From assembly GCA_020341735.1 (NCBI GenBank), contig CP070833.1, positions 338,900 through 371,883 on the forward strand: a stretch of DNA of 32,984 nt, in the 5' to 3' direction. Shown in pieces: positions 8,177 to 17,144 of the stretch. Each line of letters begins with the position of its first letter. Position 1 is the stretch's first letter. A program made the translations under genes and the position numbers. A model generated the notes under the pieces. That model made no database searches. It was not told the DNA's origin and saw only the letters and a list, made by a program, of their open reading frames with translations. This stretch comes from Gammaproteobacteria bacterium (GTDB taxonomy: Bacteria; Pseudomonadota; Gammaproteobacteria; Steroidobacterales; XN24).

Positions 8177-9309
8177 AAATCGGCATCTCCGCATTCGCCG
8201 GCGACGGCGGCCGTTCCGGTATCGGTCAGTACCTGGCCCAGGTCATTTCGCGGCTGCCCGACCAGGCGCCCGAAGACCGATTTGTAGTGTTCACAACCAG
8301 GAAAGCAATAGCAGACCTTGGCCTCGAAGACCCCCGTCTCGAAGTCGTGGCTGTGCCGGACTGGTTCGAACATCCGCTTATAAACATCGCCTGGCACATC
8401 CTGGTATTACCTCTGATGCTTCGCCAGCACGGCTGCGAGGTCATCTACCTGCCCGCCGGAAACCGGAGACTCGGCTGGTGGTATGGGATTCCGAGCGTCG
8501 GCACCGTACATGATCTGGCGCAGTTGCACGTGGATGACAAATACGATGGATGGCGCATGCTGTATGCCCGTCGTCTGATGCCCCGGCTCATGAGGCGCCT
8601 GACTCGGGTTATTTCGGTCAGCGAGGCGACAGGTCGTGATCTCGTCGGATTGGCGGGTGTCGACCAGCGTGTCGTTCGGACGATACCCAATGGCTTTGAC
8701 CAAAGCCGATTCCAGTGTCTCGATCGGGAAGAGGCACAGTTGCGCGTGGCGGGCCGGTGGGGTGTCTCAGGTCCGTACCTGCTCTACGTCGCGCGACTAG
8801 AGCATCCAGGGAAAAACCACGTTCGCCTTCTGGAGGCTTTCGCCCGCATGCGTGCCGACGGTCTGCAACATCAACTCGTACTCGCGGGCAGTCGCTGGTC
8901 GGGAGCCGAGGAGATTGAATCTCGAGCCCGGGAACTGGGGCTCGAAGACAGCGTCGTGTTCACTGGCTTCGTCCCCAATGAAGCTCTGCCTGATCTCTAT
9001 GCAGCCGCCGACATTTTCGTGTTTCCATCTTTGTTCGAGGGTTTCGGGATCCCTCTGCTCGAGGCGATGATGGCCCGCGTGCCGGTCTGCGCATCGGATC
9101 GCGCAAGCATCCCGGAGGTTGTTGGCGACGCTGGTCTGTTGTTCGACCCGGACGATCCATCCTCTATCGAGGATCGAGTGCAGCAGATTGTTTCAGACCG
9201 ACACCTCCGGGACAGTATGGTTGTTGCCGGCAGACAGCGGGCCGAGACCTTTTCCTGGGAGGCTGCTGCCGGACGCGTCGTAGGTGTATTGCGGGAGGCA
9301 GCGGCATGA
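8173..9309 (+). CDS. GT4-family glycosyltransferase (third of three, mannosyltransferase-like)
   Basis: A 378-aa GT-B enzyme resembling the WbdA/WfbU-like bacterial mannosyl/rhamnosyltransferases of GT4. It has GGRSGIGQYL near the start, GTVHDLAQLH, VISVSEATGRDL, YLLYVARLEHPGKNH at the donor-domain start, FVPNEALPDLYAAADIFVFP and the E-x7-E motif EGFGIPLLEAM. GGAGG lies 7 nt before ATG 8173, which overlaps the preceding stop. The sugar specificity is a family-level guess. The stop overlaps the next gene (ATGA), continuing the coupled operon. Confidence 0.9.
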   Translation: MKIGISAFAGDGGRSGIGQYLAQVISRLPDQAPEDRFVVFTTRKAIADLGLEDPRLEVVAVPDWFEHPLINIAWHILVLPLMLRQHGCEVIYLPAGNRRLGWWYGIPSVGTVHDLAQLHVDDKYDGWRMLYARRLMPRLMRRLTRVISVSEATGRDLVGLAGVDQRVVRTIPNGFDQSRFQCLDREEAQLRVAGRWGVSGPYLLYVARLEHPGKNHVRLLEAFARMRADGLQHQLVLAGSRWSGAEEIESRARELGLEDSVVFTGFVPNEALPDLYAAADIFVFPSLFEGFGIPLLEAMMARVPVCASDRASIPEVVGDAGLLFDPDDPSSIEDRVQQIVSDRHLRDSMVVAGRQRAETFSWEAAAGRVVGVLREAAA

Positions 9310-9650
9310 GAAACAGCCTCGTTTGCCTGCTGCTGACTGTTGTCGGCTGCGCCAGCGACTATGCCGAAGCTCCGGAGATGCGCGCGACGGAAGACGGCAG
9401 TACTGCGGCACTCGTGCAGATCAACTCGTCGCCCACCGAAGCATGGATATTCGTGGACGGAGAGTATGCCGGCATCACACCCATGGAGCAGGAACTCAGT
9501 TTCTGGGCAGCGACCCGGTACGTGGAGGTGGTGGCCGTGCCCATGTATCCGGCCCAGGCGCGTCAAGTAAAGCGGTTGCGTGTTCCGCCACTGCCGCACA
9601 CGCTCTTTTTCAACATGAATAATCCGCCGGTTATGGCATCGAGTGAATGA
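9306..9650 (+). CDS. Small PEGA-like outer-envelope lipoprotein
   Basis: A 114-aa protein with a short positively charged start, a hydrophobic core and a lipobox LTVVGC (Cys15), so it should be lipidated in the periplasm. The mature part contains INSSPTEAWIFVDGEYAGIT, which follows the pattern of the PEGA repeat (short beta-strands with a V-D-G-x-x-x-G-x-T-P turn). PEGA domains occur on surface-associated or envelope proteins; no enzymatic residues are evident. It sits between the last GT4 gene and the AAA ATPase gene, overlapping the former by 4 nt, which suggests a structural role near the export machinery (inference). Confidence 0.75.
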   Translation: MRNSLVCLLLTVVGCASDYAEAPEMRATEDGSTAALVQINSSPTEAWIFVDGEYAGITPMEQELSFWAATRYVEVVAVPMYPAQARQVKRLRVPPLPHTLFFNMNNPPVMASSE

Positions 9651-9651
9651 G

Positions 9652-10563
9652 ATGAATGGTGACACGACACGCCTTCGGCTGGCGGAAAATCAGCACGACG
9701 GGGAATCCTCTCCTTCCGTGACAGTAGCGGCCAGCCTCGCAGCCTTCGGCGAGAATCGAGATACGCGTTTCTTTTTCCCGGCGGGATCTGCAGGAGCCAC
9801 GCTCGAGGCGCTTCGGGATCTGGTGGCCGAGGCAGAAACAGGCCTCGCCGTGGTCACCGGCGATCCGGGCTGCGGCAAGACGATGCTCAGGAGTGAACTG
9901 CATCGACGGCTGACAGAGGATGGCTGCCGGTGTGCCACTCTGGAGAACGGCTGGCTGGACTTCGATGGCATCGTTCTCGAGCTGATAAGCCAGCTGGAAA
10001 ACCGACGGATCGAAGTATCCGAATACTCCGACCGCTACTCACGGGTGGCGGCCCTCAAGCAGGCATTATTGCGCCATGTCGTGCGCCCTAACCGGCGTTT
10101 CGCCATCCTCATCGACGAAGCTCAGCAGTTGGAGGAATCCGCTCTCGAGGGCATTCGGTCACTCACGAACATCAATGCAGAACGCCAGAATTACATGACA
10201 CCGGTGCTCATCGGCCAGCCCGACCTGGCTCAACGTGTGGCCAGTCGTCCTGAGATCTCGTCGAGGGCCCGCATCGTCGGTCAGCTGGAATCGCTGAGTG
10301 AGAAGGAAACGGAGGCCTATGTACGGCACCGTATCGGTGTTGCAACCGGAGGTTCCGACATTCCGTTCACCCGGGAAGCCCTCGCAATTCTGCACGAGGT
10401 CTCCGGCGGGATACCACGCGTTGTCAATCAGCAATGCAAATTGGCATTGAATGCATGCCAGGCGTTGGGCAGGAAGATTGTCGACGCCAATATACTGCGC
10501 GATTCTGCAGGCAAACTGGACGATGGGGGGAGTTGGCCCGATTCCTGCTTGTTGTCTGGCTAA
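9652..10563 (+). CDS. ExeA-like AAA ATPase of EPS loci
   Basis: A 303-aa AAA-type ATPase with Walker A GDPGCGKT (70-77), Walker B FAILIDEAQ (150-158), a sensor-like VLIGQPDL segment and a C-terminal helical lid (GGIPRVVNQQCKLAL). It is most like the ExeA / XrtA-system-associated ATPases that often accompany chain-length regulators in EPS clusters. Unlike ExeA, no peptidoglycan-binding domain or membrane segment is evident. ATG 9652 is preferred over GTG 9643 because it follows the lipoprotein stop by 1 nt. The stop overlaps the Wzc-like start (TAATG). A role in energising or positioning the Wzc-like protein, whose own ATP site is lost, is inference. Confidence 0.87.
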   Translation: MNGDTTRLRLAENQHDGESSPSVTVAASLAAFGENRDTRFFFPAGSAGATLEALRDLVAEAETGLAVVTGDPGCGKTMLRSELHRRLTEDGCRCATLENGWLDFDGIVLELISQLENRRIEVSEYSDRYSRVAALKQALLRHVVRPNRRFAILIDEAQQLEESALEGIRSLTNINAERQNYMTPVLIGQPDLAQRVASRPEISSRARIVGQLESLSEKETEAYVRHRIGVATGGSDIPFTREALAILHEVSGGIPRVVNQQCKLALNACQALGRKIVDANILRDSAGKLDDGGSWPDSCLLSG

Positions 10564-12740
10564 TGGACGGTACATTCTCTATTTCAGGCAGCCGGCGGGC
10601 GAGACACGCTGACTCAGGGGAGTCCGCCTGGGCTGTCGCCGACCCAGCCCGACCCGACACCGTGGACGATCCACCAGGCTCGGTTCCCCAGGACATCGCC
10701 GCACTCCTCGGAGACACCCAGTGCGAGGTTCATGCCACGCTTTCGCGTCTGACGATAGACCGCTTACTCCGGGGAATCTGGGCCCGAAAACGGCTGGTGA
10801 CCGCTGTCTCATTGCTGGTGGCGATCGCCACCGTTGTCATGGTGTTTACGCTGGTTCAGCGCCACTGGGAGGCGGTGACCACACTGATGCTCAGACAGGA
10901 CGTCGAAGAACTCAGCGTCGGCGGAGGCAAACCCTATCGAGTGCCGGAATATCGACTCGAGACCCTGTTAGACACACTGAAGTTACCCAGCTCCCTCAGG
11001 GCCGCGGCTGACAACGCCGGTGTTGATGCCGCGCCGACCGCCCTGGCGGGGGCCGTGGATGTCTCGGTCGCGCGCAATTCAGACGTGATCAATCTCAAAG
11101 TCTTGTGGAACGATGCGACGGCTGCCGCGAGACTCGCAAACGCCCTTGCCGAAGTCTTCGTGGAACGGACGCTGCAGATTCGGGTGGAGGAGGCCCAGGA
11201 AGACCTGGGACGATATCTCACCCAATTGGAAGAGGCCCGGATTCGTGTACAGAAGGCAGATGCCGCGGTGCTGAGCTTTCAGCAGGAACACGAGGTGTCC
11301 GATTTCAATGAGGAGACAAAGGCGCGTCTCATTGAACTCTCGCGTCTCGAATCCGAATACCGAACTGTGGTGGCCGAGGTAGAAGGCCTGGTGACTGCGC
11401 GCGCCGAGCTTCAGGTGGCGATTGGGGTCCAACCGGAAACCGTGGTTAACAGCACGCTCTATCGCAATCCCTTGCGCAAACGACTGGAAGAATACCGGTG
11501 GCAGCTGAAAGAGGCGCGAAGCCGCTACACATCCAATAACCCGAAGGTTGTCAAACTGGAACGCGAGATTACTGCTCTGGAGTTGGTGCTGGACGAAAGT
11601 GGAGAACAGACCGCACCGGAACGCACCGATGGTCCAAACGGCCTTCGGCAGGACATGCAACTTCACATGCATGCGCTCAACGATGAGATTCGCAAAACCG
11701 AGGGTCGGGCTTCCGGACTGGCATTATCAATTCAGGAAAACCGGGACAAACTTTCTTACCTCAGCGCCCGGGAGAAGGAGTACGCGGCGCTCAAGGCTAC
11801 CCAGGACGCCGCACGGCAGCTCGAGTCGAGTCTCGCAGCCAAGGCGGAGGAAGCCCGAGTCGCGGCTTTCTCAGGCGAAGCGGCTTTTCATGTGCTGGAA
11901 CCGGCGGCAGTGCCTGCCAACCCGGCTCCTTCGGGCCGCAAGTTGATGGTAGCCGCCGGGATGATCCTGGGCCTGAGCCTTGGCCTCGGCCTCGCCCTGT
12001 TGCTGGAAGTCCTGGACCCGCGAATCAGGGACCGGCGTGATGCCGTTACACTCGTCGACGAGGGCGTCGCGGAGGCATTCCCTGCAATCTGCCGTATCAG
12101 ACCGCATCTTCAAATGGACAAACATGCTCAGCGGTGGCGCCGGCTCGTTAACGATTTGGAGGCGGATAAAGCTCTGACTTCACTCGCCGTTGTCAGTCTG
12201 ACAGATCGGGAGCCGCGATCGGTGACCGCCTGGAATATTGCGGCAACGTTCGCGTCGAAGGGCTTGGAGACTGTACTGGCAAGCGACGGCCCTTGCGTCG
12301 ATCACGAGGGAGATGGCAACAAACGGTTTGAGCGGAACATCCTGCCTACCCATATCCCCCGGTTGGGGCATGTGCTCCTGGGCGACAGCGACGGGGCGAG
12401 TAATGTTGGAGACACCGACTGGATCGAGGAATTGACTTGCGTTGCTCCTCGGACTGTCGTCGACGTTCCCTCCCTGGCAGACGACGAAACGGCCTTTGAA
12501 CTGGCGGCGGCGGTCGGCAGCGTGGTCATCGTGACGACCAGCGGTATCACCGACCGGGGCACGGCTGAGCAACTGGTTTCCAGGCTGCGTTCGCTCGGCG
12601 TTGAGATCAGGGGAGCAATCGTGACCGATCTCCCGCGCGGGCGATTCGATGGATTCACACCTATTTCAGCGATCGCGAGCACCCTCGCCTCCCCGTTCCG
12701 CCGGCGCACAGATACGCCGGTCGAGGTGCAACATGCGTAA
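10563..12740 (+). CDS. Wzc/GumC-like chain-length determinant with degenerate BY-kinase domain
   Basis: A 725-aa PCP-2a type co-polymerase. Membrane segments lie at about 79-98 and 460-482, enclosing a Wzz domain and a long charged coiled-coil region (about 190-420). The Pro/Gly-rich PAAVPANPAP motif stands before the second segment. The cytoplasmic domain (about 505-725) keeps the outline of a bacterial tyrosine kinase, but the Walker A position reads SLTDREPRSV instead of a P-loop. The Asp-rich Walker A' position is ASDGPC, and the D-T-P-P position is DVPSL. No tyrosine cluster ends the protein. It should steer polymer length without kinase activity. Start ATG 10563 overlaps the ATPase stop; no good Shine-Dalgarno is seen, so translation probably depends on coupling. 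Confidence 0.9.
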   Translation: MDGTFSISGSRRARHADSGESAWAVADPARPDTVDDPPGSVPQDIAALLGDTQCEVHATLSRLTIDRLLRGIWARKRLVTAVSLLVAIATVVMVFTLVQRHWEAVTTLMLRQDVEELSVGGGKPYRVPEYRLETLLDTLKLPSSLRAAADNAGVDAAPTALAGAVDVSVARNSDVINLKVLWNDATAAARLANALAEVFVERTLQIRVEEAQEDLGRYLTQLEEARIRVQKADAAVLSFQQEHEVSDFNEETKARLIELSRLESEYRTVVAEVEGLVTARAELQVAIGVQPETVVNSTLYRNPLRKRLEEYRWQLKEARSRYTSNNPKVVKLEREITALELVLDESGEQTAPERTDGPNGLRQDMQLHMHALNDEIRKTEGRASGLALSIQENRDKLSYLSAREKEYAALKATQDAARQLESSLAAKAEEARVAAFSGEAAFHVLEPAAVPANPAPSGRKLMVAAGMILGLSLGLGLALLLEVLDPRIRDRRDAVTLVDEGVAEAFPAICRIRPHLQMDKHAQRWRRLVNDLEADKALTSLAVVSLTDREPRSVTAWNIAATFASKGLETVLASDGPCVDHEGDGNKRFERNILPTHIPRLGHVLLGDSDGASNVGDTDWIEELTCVAPRTVVDVPSLADDETAFELAAAVGSVVIVTTSGITDRGTAEQLVSRLRSLGVEIRGAIVTDLPRGRFDGFTPISAIASTLASPFRRRTDTPVEVQHA

Positions 12741-13779
12741 GACGACCCTTGCCCTGATTTTGTCACTTGGTGCCGGTTGTGCAGCCCCCCCGCCCGAGCC
12801 GTCACCGGAGACTCTCGGTGAAGAACGCCAGGCTGTCCAGGCATCTGCAGCGAGAGTCGTCGCGACCCGTCGCACGGTCGACGAGCAACTCGAAGAATTA
12901 CACCGTGTGCTTTCGGAATTCCCGAGCGAGTTCGCCCTTGGCAATGGTGACGTGCTGTCCGTAGTCGTCTACGACGAGCCGGACCTTACTCTGGAAGCCG
13001 TTCCAATTCGACCTGACGGCAAGATATCGGCTCCTTTGATAGGCGAGGTCCAAGCCGCAGGGCGCAGCACGAGCGCGCTCAACAGTGAGATCACGAGTCG
13101 GCTCGAGGAATTCCTGGTCCAGCCAAAAGTCTCGGTGATAGCACTTGAGTTCAACAGCTTCGAGTACACCATCGATGGAGAAGTCGTTGAACCCGGCGTG
13201 TACCCGCTGAGCACGGAAGTCTCCATCACGAAAGCGATCGCTAAGGCCGGCGGTCTTAGCAAGGGCCAATACCGCGCAAGTACAATCGAACTGGCTGACC
13301 TGACCCACGCATACGTCGCTCGGGAAGGTCGGGTTCTGCCGGTGGACTTTGTCAGGCTGTTTCGGGAAGGCGACCTTCGGTTCGACATCGATCTCAGGCC
13401 CGGTGACTATATTCAGATACCGTCAGGCCTTTCCAAAGAAATATACGTCCTCGGGGAAGTGCGCGAGCCGATGCTGTTCGCTTACCGCGAGAACCTGCCG
13501 ATGTCACGCACGGTTGCCCAAGCCGAGGGCTTTACACCCGACGCCGATCTGAGCCGCATTCACATCATCCGTGGCGCACTACACAACCCGACGGTCATCG
13601 TGTGCGATTTCCGGAAAGTGATTGCCGGCGAGGCTCTTGATGTCAAACTCGAGCCAGGTGACATCGTATATGTCCCGGAAACAGGGCTGACCTCCTGGTC
13701 GCGCGTCATGGACAAAATCCTGCCAACGATGCAGTCGATATGGACCGGATTCCTGGTTCACGACGCCCTCAACGATTAG
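12733..13779 (+). CDS. Wza-like outer-membrane polysaccharide export lipoprotein (OPX)
   Basis: A 348-aa export protein. The signal peptide ends in lipobox LGAGC (Cys16). A Poly_export domain follows (about 60-145, containing GNGDVLSVVVYDEPDL and RPDGKISAPLIGEV). Two SLBB-type beta-grasp domains come next (about 147-195 with DGEVVEPGVYPL, and 240-290 with VLGEVREPM). The C-terminal WSRVMDKILPTMQSIWTGF is a plausible amphipathic outer-membrane helix as in Wza. ATG 12733 has GAGGTG just upstream and overlaps the Wzc-like stop by 8 nt. It would form the outer-membrane channel that pairs with the Wzc-like protein. Confidence 0.92.
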   Translation: MRKTTLALILSLGAGCAAPPPEPSPETLGEERQAVQASAARVVATRRTVDEQLEELHRVLSEFPSEFALGNGDVLSVVVYDEPDLTLEAVPIRPDGKISAPLIGEVQAAGRSTSALNSEITSRLEEFLVQPKVSVIALEFNSFEYTIDGEVVEPGVYPLSTEVSITKAIAKAGGLSKGQYRASTIELADLTHAYVAREGRVLPVDFVRLFREGDLRFDIDLRPGDYIQIPSGLSKEIYVLGEVREPMLFAYRENLPMSRTVAQAEGFTPDADLSRIHIIRGALHNPTVIVCDFRKVIAGEALDVKLEPGDIVYVPETGLTSWSRVMDKILPTMQSIWTGFLVHDALND

Positions 13780-15962
13780 GGCGGCCGCGTCGAGGTTTGG
13801 TGCCGGCCCTCGCGCTAGGCAGCTGTCTCCTCGCAGGGAGTAAACCTCTGATATCGGATACAGCGCACGACTTGCAAGTGCGTGTCCTGAGCGCTCGAGC
13901 GGTCACTTTTGTATCCACCGCAGACAACCTTCTCTCGCAGGCCTCCCCGGACGAGTTGCGGCTACGATTAACTGACGGTCGGGAATTGACTCCGGTTCTT
14001 GTCGGCCAGGACAGACAGGTGACTGGATTCACTGACAACGGAGACCCGCTCGCCGAGCACCGATTGCACGTTTTGTTTGCCCACCCGCTTCCGAGTGGCG
14101 AAGACGTATCATTCAAATTCGGATCGCAGGCGATGAGTTTCCGCTACGCCGCAGACGCCGTCAGCTCTGCCATCCAGGTCAACCAGGTCGGGTATCCGAC
14201 GGCCGGCCCGAAATATGCGTATGTGGGCGAATGGCTTGGCACGGCCGGTCCCTTGCCTGTGGATTCGAACCGCTTCGACATTCTGAACAGGGCCGGAGAG
14301 AGTGTCTTCGGGGGCCCTCTTGTCTTACGCAGCAGGTCCGATCCGTGGAGCGGGAACAACGTCTATGCGGCCGATTTTAGCGATTTCCAATCGCCGGGCG
14401 CTTACCGACTAAGGGTGCCCGGCATTGGCATATCGTACCCGTTCAAGATCGGAGATCGGGTCTACGAACATGTATACAAGCGGGTCGCGAGACTTTTCTA
14501 CCACTCTCGCAACGGAACAAGTATTTCAGAGCCATGGGCGGACCCGGGATACGAGCGGCCTGGTGGCATTGACCCTGAGCTTGACGGGGTACTGCACGAG
14601 CGCGTCATGACATCACCGCTTGGAACCGGGTCAACCCGTGACCGCCGCCATCCAGTCGTACGCGGCTGGTTCGACGCTGGCGACTACGGCCAGTACATGA
14701 CCAACGCGGCCCCGGTCTGGTACTCGATCGGAGTCGGAATGGACCTGGCACCGCGGAACTTCCGGGATGACGATCTCGGCATCCCGGAAAGCGGCAACGG
14801 CGTGCCCGATCTGATCGATGAACTCGAGTGGGGAATGGATTGGGCGCTGTCAATGCAGGCGGAAGACGGTGGCGTCTACTGGAGGATTGCCAGTCGACGC
14901 TGGGACAGCACACTGCCCCATCAAGTGGACGAGCCGAGGCTGATTGCCGAACGAACCACTCACGCCACGGCCGTATTTGCTGCCATGGCGGCAATTCACG
15001 CACGACTGGTTCGGTCGCAGCGGCCCGAACGTGCCGATCTCGTTCTGAAAGCCGGACTTTCCGCCTGGCGTTTCGTGAAGACCCACCGGCAGTGGCCGCC
15101 AGAGGGAGAACAGTTCCGCAATCCGGAGGGGGTCTCTGCGGGTGAGTACCCGGATCGATCAGCCAAAGATGCGCTGGCGTGGGCAGCCGCGGAGTTATTC
15201 CGAACGACCGGAAATCATGAGTTTCTGGTTGAATTCGATAAGGCGTTCGGCGATCTTCGGCTCGATCCTACAGGGTCCGTTTCATTCAGAGATCAGGGCA
15301 TGGGAGCGCTCTGGGCGTATCTGATGAGCCCGGACCCTGCACGTGATGATGGTCTTGTGGCACACGCTCGTGAGACACTCCTGGCCGGCGCTGAGTGGAG
15401 GCTCCGGCAGATGGACGCGCATCCATTCCGAGCTGCCCAACATCCCGCGATCCAACTCGCCGGCTGGGGCAACTTCGCCCACTCGACCCGTGCTACCGCC
15501 CCCCTTTTACAGGCGTGGCACATCAGCGGGGACGACCGTTTCCGCAACGCGGCGTGGTTGACCACCGGTCCCCAGCTCGGCACCAATCCTCAGTCGATGA
15601 GTTACATCACCGGCGTCGGCAGTCGATCGCCGCAGCACCCCCTATCCAAATTGTCCATGTATGACAATGTCGATCGACCGCTGAACGGGATCCCGGTCAA
15701 TGGCCCGCACTATCATCTGCCAGCGATCTGGGACAGCACGCGCGCGGTGAATTCCGGCTATTTTCCGCGGGAAAATCCTCCTCCCGATGCACTCGCGTCC
15801 GGATATCCGGCGCTCAGGCGTTACACCGACAGCGAACTGCTTCCACCCATGAGTGAACCCACGGTCGCGGAGATCGCGGTGACCGCGGTAGCTTACGGAC
15901 TGCTGCGTGACGAGAATTTCGCCTTCGGGCCACAGACACGCGGCAGGCCCGTGGGCGAATGA
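13740..15962 (+). CDS. Secreted glycoside hydrolase family 9 (endoglucanase-like)
   Basis: A 740-aa protein with an N-terminal Ig-like CelD_N domain (about 140-240) and a GH9 (alpha/alpha)6 catalytic domain (about 245-730). The catalytic Asp pair is in GWFDAGDYG (D312, D315), and the acid Glu matches E711 in AEIAVTAVAYG. The usual H-H-R after the SYITGVGS..PQHP segment is replaced by LSK. ATG 13740 lies inside the export gene (40-nt overlap), but only this start gives the basic RRPQRLGRPRRG n-region before the hydrophobic VPALALGSCLLAG. GTG 13800, with GAGG 4 nt upstream, is the alternative. The leader could be Sec, Tat (RRGLV) or a weak lipobox (LGSC). GH9 enzymes cut beta-1,4-glucans; here it probably trims or releases the EPS. 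Confidence 0.88.
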   Translation: MDRIPGSRRPQRLGRPRRGLVPALALGSCLLAGSKPLISDTAHDLQVRVLSARAVTFVSTADNLLSQASPDELRLRLTDGRELTPVLVGQDRQVTGFTDNGDPLAEHRLHVLFAHPLPSGEDVSFKFGSQAMSFRYAADAVSSAIQVNQVGYPTAGPKYAYVGEWLGTAGPLPVDSNRFDILNRAGESVFGGPLVLRSRSDPWSGNNVYAADFSDFQSPGAYRLRVPGIGISYPFKIGDRVYEHVYKRVARLFYHSRNGTSISEPWADPGYERPGGIDPELDGVLHERVMTSPLGTGSTRDRRHPVVRGWFDAGDYGQYMTNAAPVWYSIGVGMDLAPRNFRDDDLGIPESGNGVPDLIDELEWGMDWALSMQAEDGGVYWRIASRRWDSTLPHQVDEPRLIAERTTHATAVFAAMAAIHARLVRSQRPERADLVLKAGLSAWRFVKTHRQWPPEGEQFRNPEGVSAGEYPDRSAKDALAWAAAELFRTTGNHEFLVEFDKAFGDLRLDPTGSVSFRDQGMGALWAYLMSPDPARDDGLVAHARETLLAGAEWRLRQMDAHPFRAAQHPAIQLAGWGNFAHSTRATAPLLQAWHISGDDRFRNAAWLTTGPQLGTNPQSMSYITGVGSRSPQHPLSKLSMYDNVDRPLNGIPVNGPHYHLPAIWDSTRAVNSGYFPRENPPPDALASGYPALRRYTDSELLPPMSEPTVAEIAVTAVAYGLLRDENFAFGPQTRGRPVGE

Positions 15963-15970
15963 CGGAAAAC

Positions 15971-15989
15971 CATACCGTGCGGCGGTATG
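15971..15989. terminator. Hairpin between convergent operons
   Basis: CATACCG-TGCGG-CGGTATG forms a 7-bp stem with a 5-nt loop in the 30-nt gap between the GH9 stop and the stop of the convergent minus-strand nucleotidyltransferase gene. No strong T-run follows on either strand, so its efficiency as an intrinsic terminator is uncertain, but the position fits a bidirectional terminator. Confidence 0.5.
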
Positions 15990-15992
15990 CGG

Positions 15993-17144
15993 TCAGTTGT
16001 AGCGGGCCCAGAATCTGAGGAACTGGTCATTCAGTGCTGCGCGTCCCGCGCCGCCCGGCTGCGCCAGTGCATCCGCGAGCACTCCGTTCGGGACATCAAT
16101 GGTGGGTTCGAGGAGAGCGGGCAGGACTGAGATCAATCGCTCGCGTGGGTAGCGAAGTGCCCAGGATATGTTCCGAACCAGTTCTGCCGGGCCGAAGTCA
16201 CGCATCGTCACGGCCAGATTCCGCAACAGGCCCATCGGACCTGCGGCGGACTGGCCCTTGCCGATACGGGCAGACGAGTACTCTTTCCACTCCGGCAGCT
16301 TGCCCAGCCGCGCTGTCTCGAGTTCGACCAATGCTTCCAGCCAGTCTGCGACTGCCACTGCCTGGGCATCGGCCTCCCTGCCCACTAGCGCCCCGCAGGA
16401 AACCTGGCCCGCCCTCGAACGAAGCGCCTTGTCGTATCGGGTCATGAAGTCGCGACTACCTGACCAACGCAGGCTATCCAGTCGCTGTCTCTTGATCATG
16501 TACGACGGGTGATACCTGCCCGCCGCTGCAAGACGTGCATCTGCACACGCCAGCAGGGCCTTGTCCAGATACCTGCCGAAGCACTCAAGCGCCTGATCGT
16601 CCCGGGGACCACCCTGCTGCAGCACCTGCCTGTTCATGAGCAGCAGGCTGCCGCGATTAAGCATCAGCCGAGAGAATTCCGACAGCGGCACATCTTCTAC
16701 CGGCATCGAAGGCATACGAGCAAGCACATCGGGATCTCCCATGACCACCTTGTGACCGTGTCGCAGCTCTGCGTACATCAGGGTGAAGTCCAGACGACGC
16801 AATCGGGATTGCCTCAGAACTGCAAAGTCCACCTCGACGCCGATCTGCGCCTCGAGTCGGTGGGCGAGTTCAGACAGCGTAGCCGTGGCCTGCCGGGCTG
16901 CCGATCGCCCTCCCCTTACTATCACGAAGTAGTCATAGTCGTTATACGGAAGGAAAGCGTCGCCGTTCAGGCGATAACCTCCCTCGCCCCTTCCATAACC
17001 TCCGGCCAGCACGAGCGCTACCAGATGGGTGGAACTGACCGCATCACGAACTGCCGCTCCGATGATCGCCTGGTCATTGGCGATGCGATGCTCGGCGCCC
17101 GGTGGGCCGTCTAGTGTGTAACGTTCTCTGTCAACCGAATCCAT
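15993..17144 (-). CDS. Pol-beta-fold nucleotidyltransferase-like protein
   Basis: A 383-aa protein with a minimal nucleotidyltransferase signature. LAGGYGRGEGG (about residues 46-56) is followed by NDYDYFVIV, giving the D-x-D pair, and later by GVEVDFAV, giving the third acidic residue; all three metal ligands are present. The remaining two thirds are helical, Arg-rich and unrecognised. ATG 17144 is chosen because GGAGG lies 4-5 nt upstream; the open frame continues further but that part is shadow of the GT2 gene. It overlaps the GT2 stop by 14 nt. Nucleotidylation of a sugar, protein or small molecule is possible; the substrate is unknown. Its pairing with a GT2 in an EPS locus is the only functional clue. 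Confidence 0.75.
   Translation of the reverse strand: MDSVDRERYTLDGPPGAEHRIANDQAIIGAAVRDAVSSTHLVALVLAGGYGRGEGGYRLNGDAFLPYNDYDYFVIVRGGRSAARQATATLSELAHRLEAQIGVEVDFAVLRQSRLRRLDFTLMYAELRHGHKVVMGDPDVLARMPSMPVEDVPLSEFSRLMLNRGSLLLMNRQVLQQGGPRDDQALECFGRYLDKALLACADARLAAAGRYHPSYMIKRQRLDSLRWSGSRDFMTRYDKALRSRAGQVSCGALVGREADAQAVAVADWLEALVELETARLGKLPEWKEYSSARIGKGQSAAGPMGLLRNLAVTMRDFGPAELVRNISWALRYPRERLISVLPALLEPTIDVPNGVLADALAQPGGAGRAALNDQFLRFWARYN

Noticed and set aside
7280-8194. 304-codon open frame on the minus strand
   Set aside because: It is antisense to the second GT4 gene and has no recognisable motif.
10534-10549. TGGCCC-N5-CTGCT, a further sigma-54-like box at the end of the AAA ATPase gene
   Set aside because: The -12 box lacks the first T and the predicted start would fall on the Wzc-like start codon. 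The genes are translationally coupled, so a separate promoter is not needed.
9652-13779. Exosortase (XrtA)/PEP-CTERM locus, suggested by the ATPase next to a chain-length protein
   Set aside because: No exosortase, PrsK/PrsR or PEP-CTERM substrate is encoded in the window, so only the resemblance of the ATPase is stated.
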